A stretch of DNA of 37,069 bases. Source: MGBC120314 sp964403785. Lineage in GTDB: Bacteria; Bacillota; Clostridia; Lachnospirales; Lachnospiraceae. Below, in pieces: positions 35,787-37,069 of the stretch. Numbering within the stretch: the first letter of the stretch is position 1; the number at the start of each line of letters is the position of its first letter. A program made the position numbers and the translations under genes. Under the pieces are notes generated by a model that was not told where the DNA came from, ran no database searches, and saw only the letters and a program-made list of their open reading frames with translations. The stretch spans positions 1-37,069 of the forward strand of contig CAYOHM010000009.1 of the NCBI GenBank assembly GCA_964403785.1, read 5' to 3'.

Positions 35787-36978
35787 CTAAATCTCCTATG
35801 TCATAAACCTTTTCATAAGCAGGTGCAATCATATCGATTTTACCTGTATATGTATATTTATTTAAACTCTTACCCATTTTAACATCTTTTCCTACTATTT
35901 GCACTCCTTTTTCTGATAACCCATTTAAAAAGAAGTTCAAATTCTCCTCAAGTATGATATTTGCCTGTGTTTGTGTATAATCAGCGGTCTGCTCAATATA
36001 TTCACTGTTTTCCTTTACGCCGTAATGTATCGGCAAATAAAGGCTGCTCCCCAATTTTATCTGATGGTCCGTAGTTATTATGTCATATTTTTCAAATTTC
36101 TTTCCAAAAACAGGACAAATGTAAAAGTCAAAGAAATTTATGTAGTAATTTTTTTTGACTTTTCCCGTAAACAGCTTATATTTATATCTTATCTTAATGG
36201 AATCGTCATATTCATATTCTGTCCTGATAAGTATATCCGCATCTGATGCGACATACTTTTTATCTATAATTGTTTCGTAATCATCATACACATTAATAAT
36301 TCCGCTTACAATTATATCCCCCTCTTTGACTTCGTCGCCGACACTCTTAAGAGGTGTACCAGTTCTCGTGATTATATAATCCAAAATTCCATCACAGGTT
36401 GAAACTATATTGCATACTTCATCACTTTTTTTAAGAACATAATCTTCATCATTTTCTTTTACATATATGGTAATCTGGCTTCCGGTAGCCTCAACAGAAA
36501 CCCAGGTTATATCATCAAATTCATTTCTTAATTTCTTTTCGATTTCTTCACAATCAATTTGCTTCATAAACATTCCATGATGTATAGCATTATTGTTAAG
36601 GACCTCCATTATCATATCATTGGTTATCATATAATTGCCTTCCATCTGGATATCCCACAAAAACAAGGTCATCAGATAAATTAAAAAAGCTGCTATCAGA
36701 ATACCCGCAGCAAAACAATTATGTTTTCTATATTTAAACATATAAAAAACAAGCCCGTATTTTTTTACTATTCTTGTTTTAGAGCCTGTCTTTTTTATGA
36801 TTGGCTTCAAATCATAATATTCTTTGGGATTAATCGCGAAATAATATGTACCGTCAATATACTTTATATCATATAAATCTATTTTATTTGCAAAGCATAT
36901 ATTAAAAAAGCGTTCCGGCGTCGGTCCTGTAAGCTTTATGACAATTTTACCTTTAACAAAACTTTTAAAATCAATCAC
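35773..36978 (-). CDS. yqfD: Sporulation protein YqfD
   Basis: YqfD is a membrane protein needed for efficient sporulation in Bacillus and conserved in Clostridia next to yqfC. The 401-residue protein starts with the family domain KIVIKLTGPTPERFFNICF. It has one membrane segment near residues 83-105 and a large outer region that includes EVKEGDIIVSG and PLKSVGDEVKEGD-like barrel repeats. The start codon is GTG at 36978, with TGAGG six bases upstream. It overlaps the 3' end of yqfC by eight bases. YqfD is also kept in some lineages that do not sporulate, so it does not prove spore formation. Confidence 0.93.
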   Translation of the reverse strand: MIDFKSFVKGKIVIKLTGPTPERFFNICFANKIDLYDIKYIDGTYYFAINPKEYYDLKPIIKKTGSKTRIVKKYGLVFYMFKYRKHNCFAAGILIAAFLIYLMTLFLWDIQMEGNYMITNDMIMEVLNNNAIHHGMFMKQIDCEEIEKKLRNEFDDITWVSVEATGSQITIYVKENDEDYVLKKSDEVCNIVSTCDGILDYIITRTGTPLKSVGDEVKEGDIIVSGIINVYDDYETIIDKKYVASDADILIRTEYEYDDSIKIRYKYKLFTGKVKKNYYINFFDFYICPVFGKKFEKYDIITTDHQIKLGSSLYLPIHYGVKENSEYIEQTADYTQTQANIILEENLNFFLNGLSEKGVQIVGKDVKMGKSLNKYTYTGKIDMIAPAYEKVYDIGDLDGNN

Positions 36979-37027
36979 TTAAAACCTCAAACTGAATCTG
37001 TTCAAATCTGCCCTCCAAAGCTTGACG
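36971..37027 (-). CDS. yqfC: 3' end of yqfC-like gene (fragment)
   Basis: On the minus strand an open frame of 18 codons ends in a TGA that overlaps the yqfD GTG start by eight bases, the expected junction of yqfC and yqfD. The residues (ALEGRFEQIQFEVLSD) fit the beta-strand ending typical of YqfC. The frame is closed by a TGA at 37028-37030, so the gene does not continue to the window edge. Either a frameshift or a join lies near 37010-37027. Identification rests on position and a short tail only. Confidence 0.4.
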   Translation of the reverse strand, partial: RQALEGRFEQIQFEVLSD

Positions 37028-37069
37028 TCAAAGAAGGCGATACCGTTAAGGTTGGTTCTCCGTTGATGC
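37009..37069 (+). other. Plus-strand coding-like fragment at window edge (barrel motif)
   Basis: From about 37009 one plus-strand frame reads CPPKLDVKEGDTVKVGSPLM up to the edge. This pattern (KEGDTVKVGSPL) is typical of biotinyl/lipoyl-like barrels, as in NqrA, RnfC or adaptor proteins. It runs opposite to all neighbouring genes and begins where the yqfC frame is lost. An assembly join or a rearrangement would explain both facts. Which protein it belongs to is not decidable from 20 residues. Confidence 0.35.

Overview
The window is AT-rich, low-GC Firmicute DNA. The gene content and order (yqfC/yqfD-phoH-ybeY, mutS-mutL-miaA, radC-mreBCD-mrdA-minDE-rodA-mgsA, sepF next to lspA-rluD, clear AGGAGG-type ribosome binding sites) fit Clostridia, most likely a Lachnospiraceae-type gut or rumen bacterium. 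Genus cannot be fixed from the sequence alone. Almost everything lies on the minus strand. Only the partial recombinase at the left edge and one small membrane protein (DUF378) are on the plus strand. The window opens inside one gene and closes inside another.

Region by region. 1-1874: 3' part of a tyrosine recombinase, a 17-bp inverted repeat, a candidate 46-residue membrane protein and a cytidylate kinase-like protein. 1959-4198: a two-gene unit of an unrecognised 176-residue protein and the CstA peptide/pyruvate carrier. 4307-7527: sepF-aroB-lspA-rluD, with a strong promoter before sepF. 7654-9042: a membrane-anchored HlyD-like protein. 9167-9428: a lone plus-strand DUF378 gene and a shared bidirectional terminator. 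9444-18346: the cell-shape and division-site cluster (DUF4321, radC, mreB, mreC, mreD, PBP2, minD, minE, rodA, mgsA). 18461-36978: a long, tightly packed run. In direction of transcription it carries yqfC(partial)-yqfD-phoH-ybeY-yerB-like-BofC-like-two flavoproteins-proB-DUF896-5-FTHF cyclo-ligase-proA-miaB-mutS-mutL-miaA-PLP enzyme. Many genes there overlap by 1-26 nt, so co-transcription and translational coupling are likely.

How the genes work together. One block builds and positions the elongation machinery: MreBCD scaffold, RodA glycosyltransferase, PBP2 transpeptidase and Min oscillator. A second block handles mismatch repair and tRNA A37 modification (MiaA makes i6A, MiaB converts it to ms2i6A). 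ProB and ProA give the first two steps of proline synthesis. YbeY, PhoH and RluA-type synthase act on RNA. YqfC/YqfD and the BofC-like protein point to a sporulating ancestry.

No mobile element, CRISPR array, rRNA or tRNA was seen. No gene-free stretch exceeds 300 bases; the longest, 974-1232, holds the inverted repeat and the small ORF. I found no clearly new multi-gene system. The most interesting points are a methylglyoxal synthase with altered catalytic residues, MinD/MinE without MinC, a PBP2 with an insertion of roughly 240 residues, the small ORF, and a right edge that reads as a join to unrelated plus-strand coding sequence.
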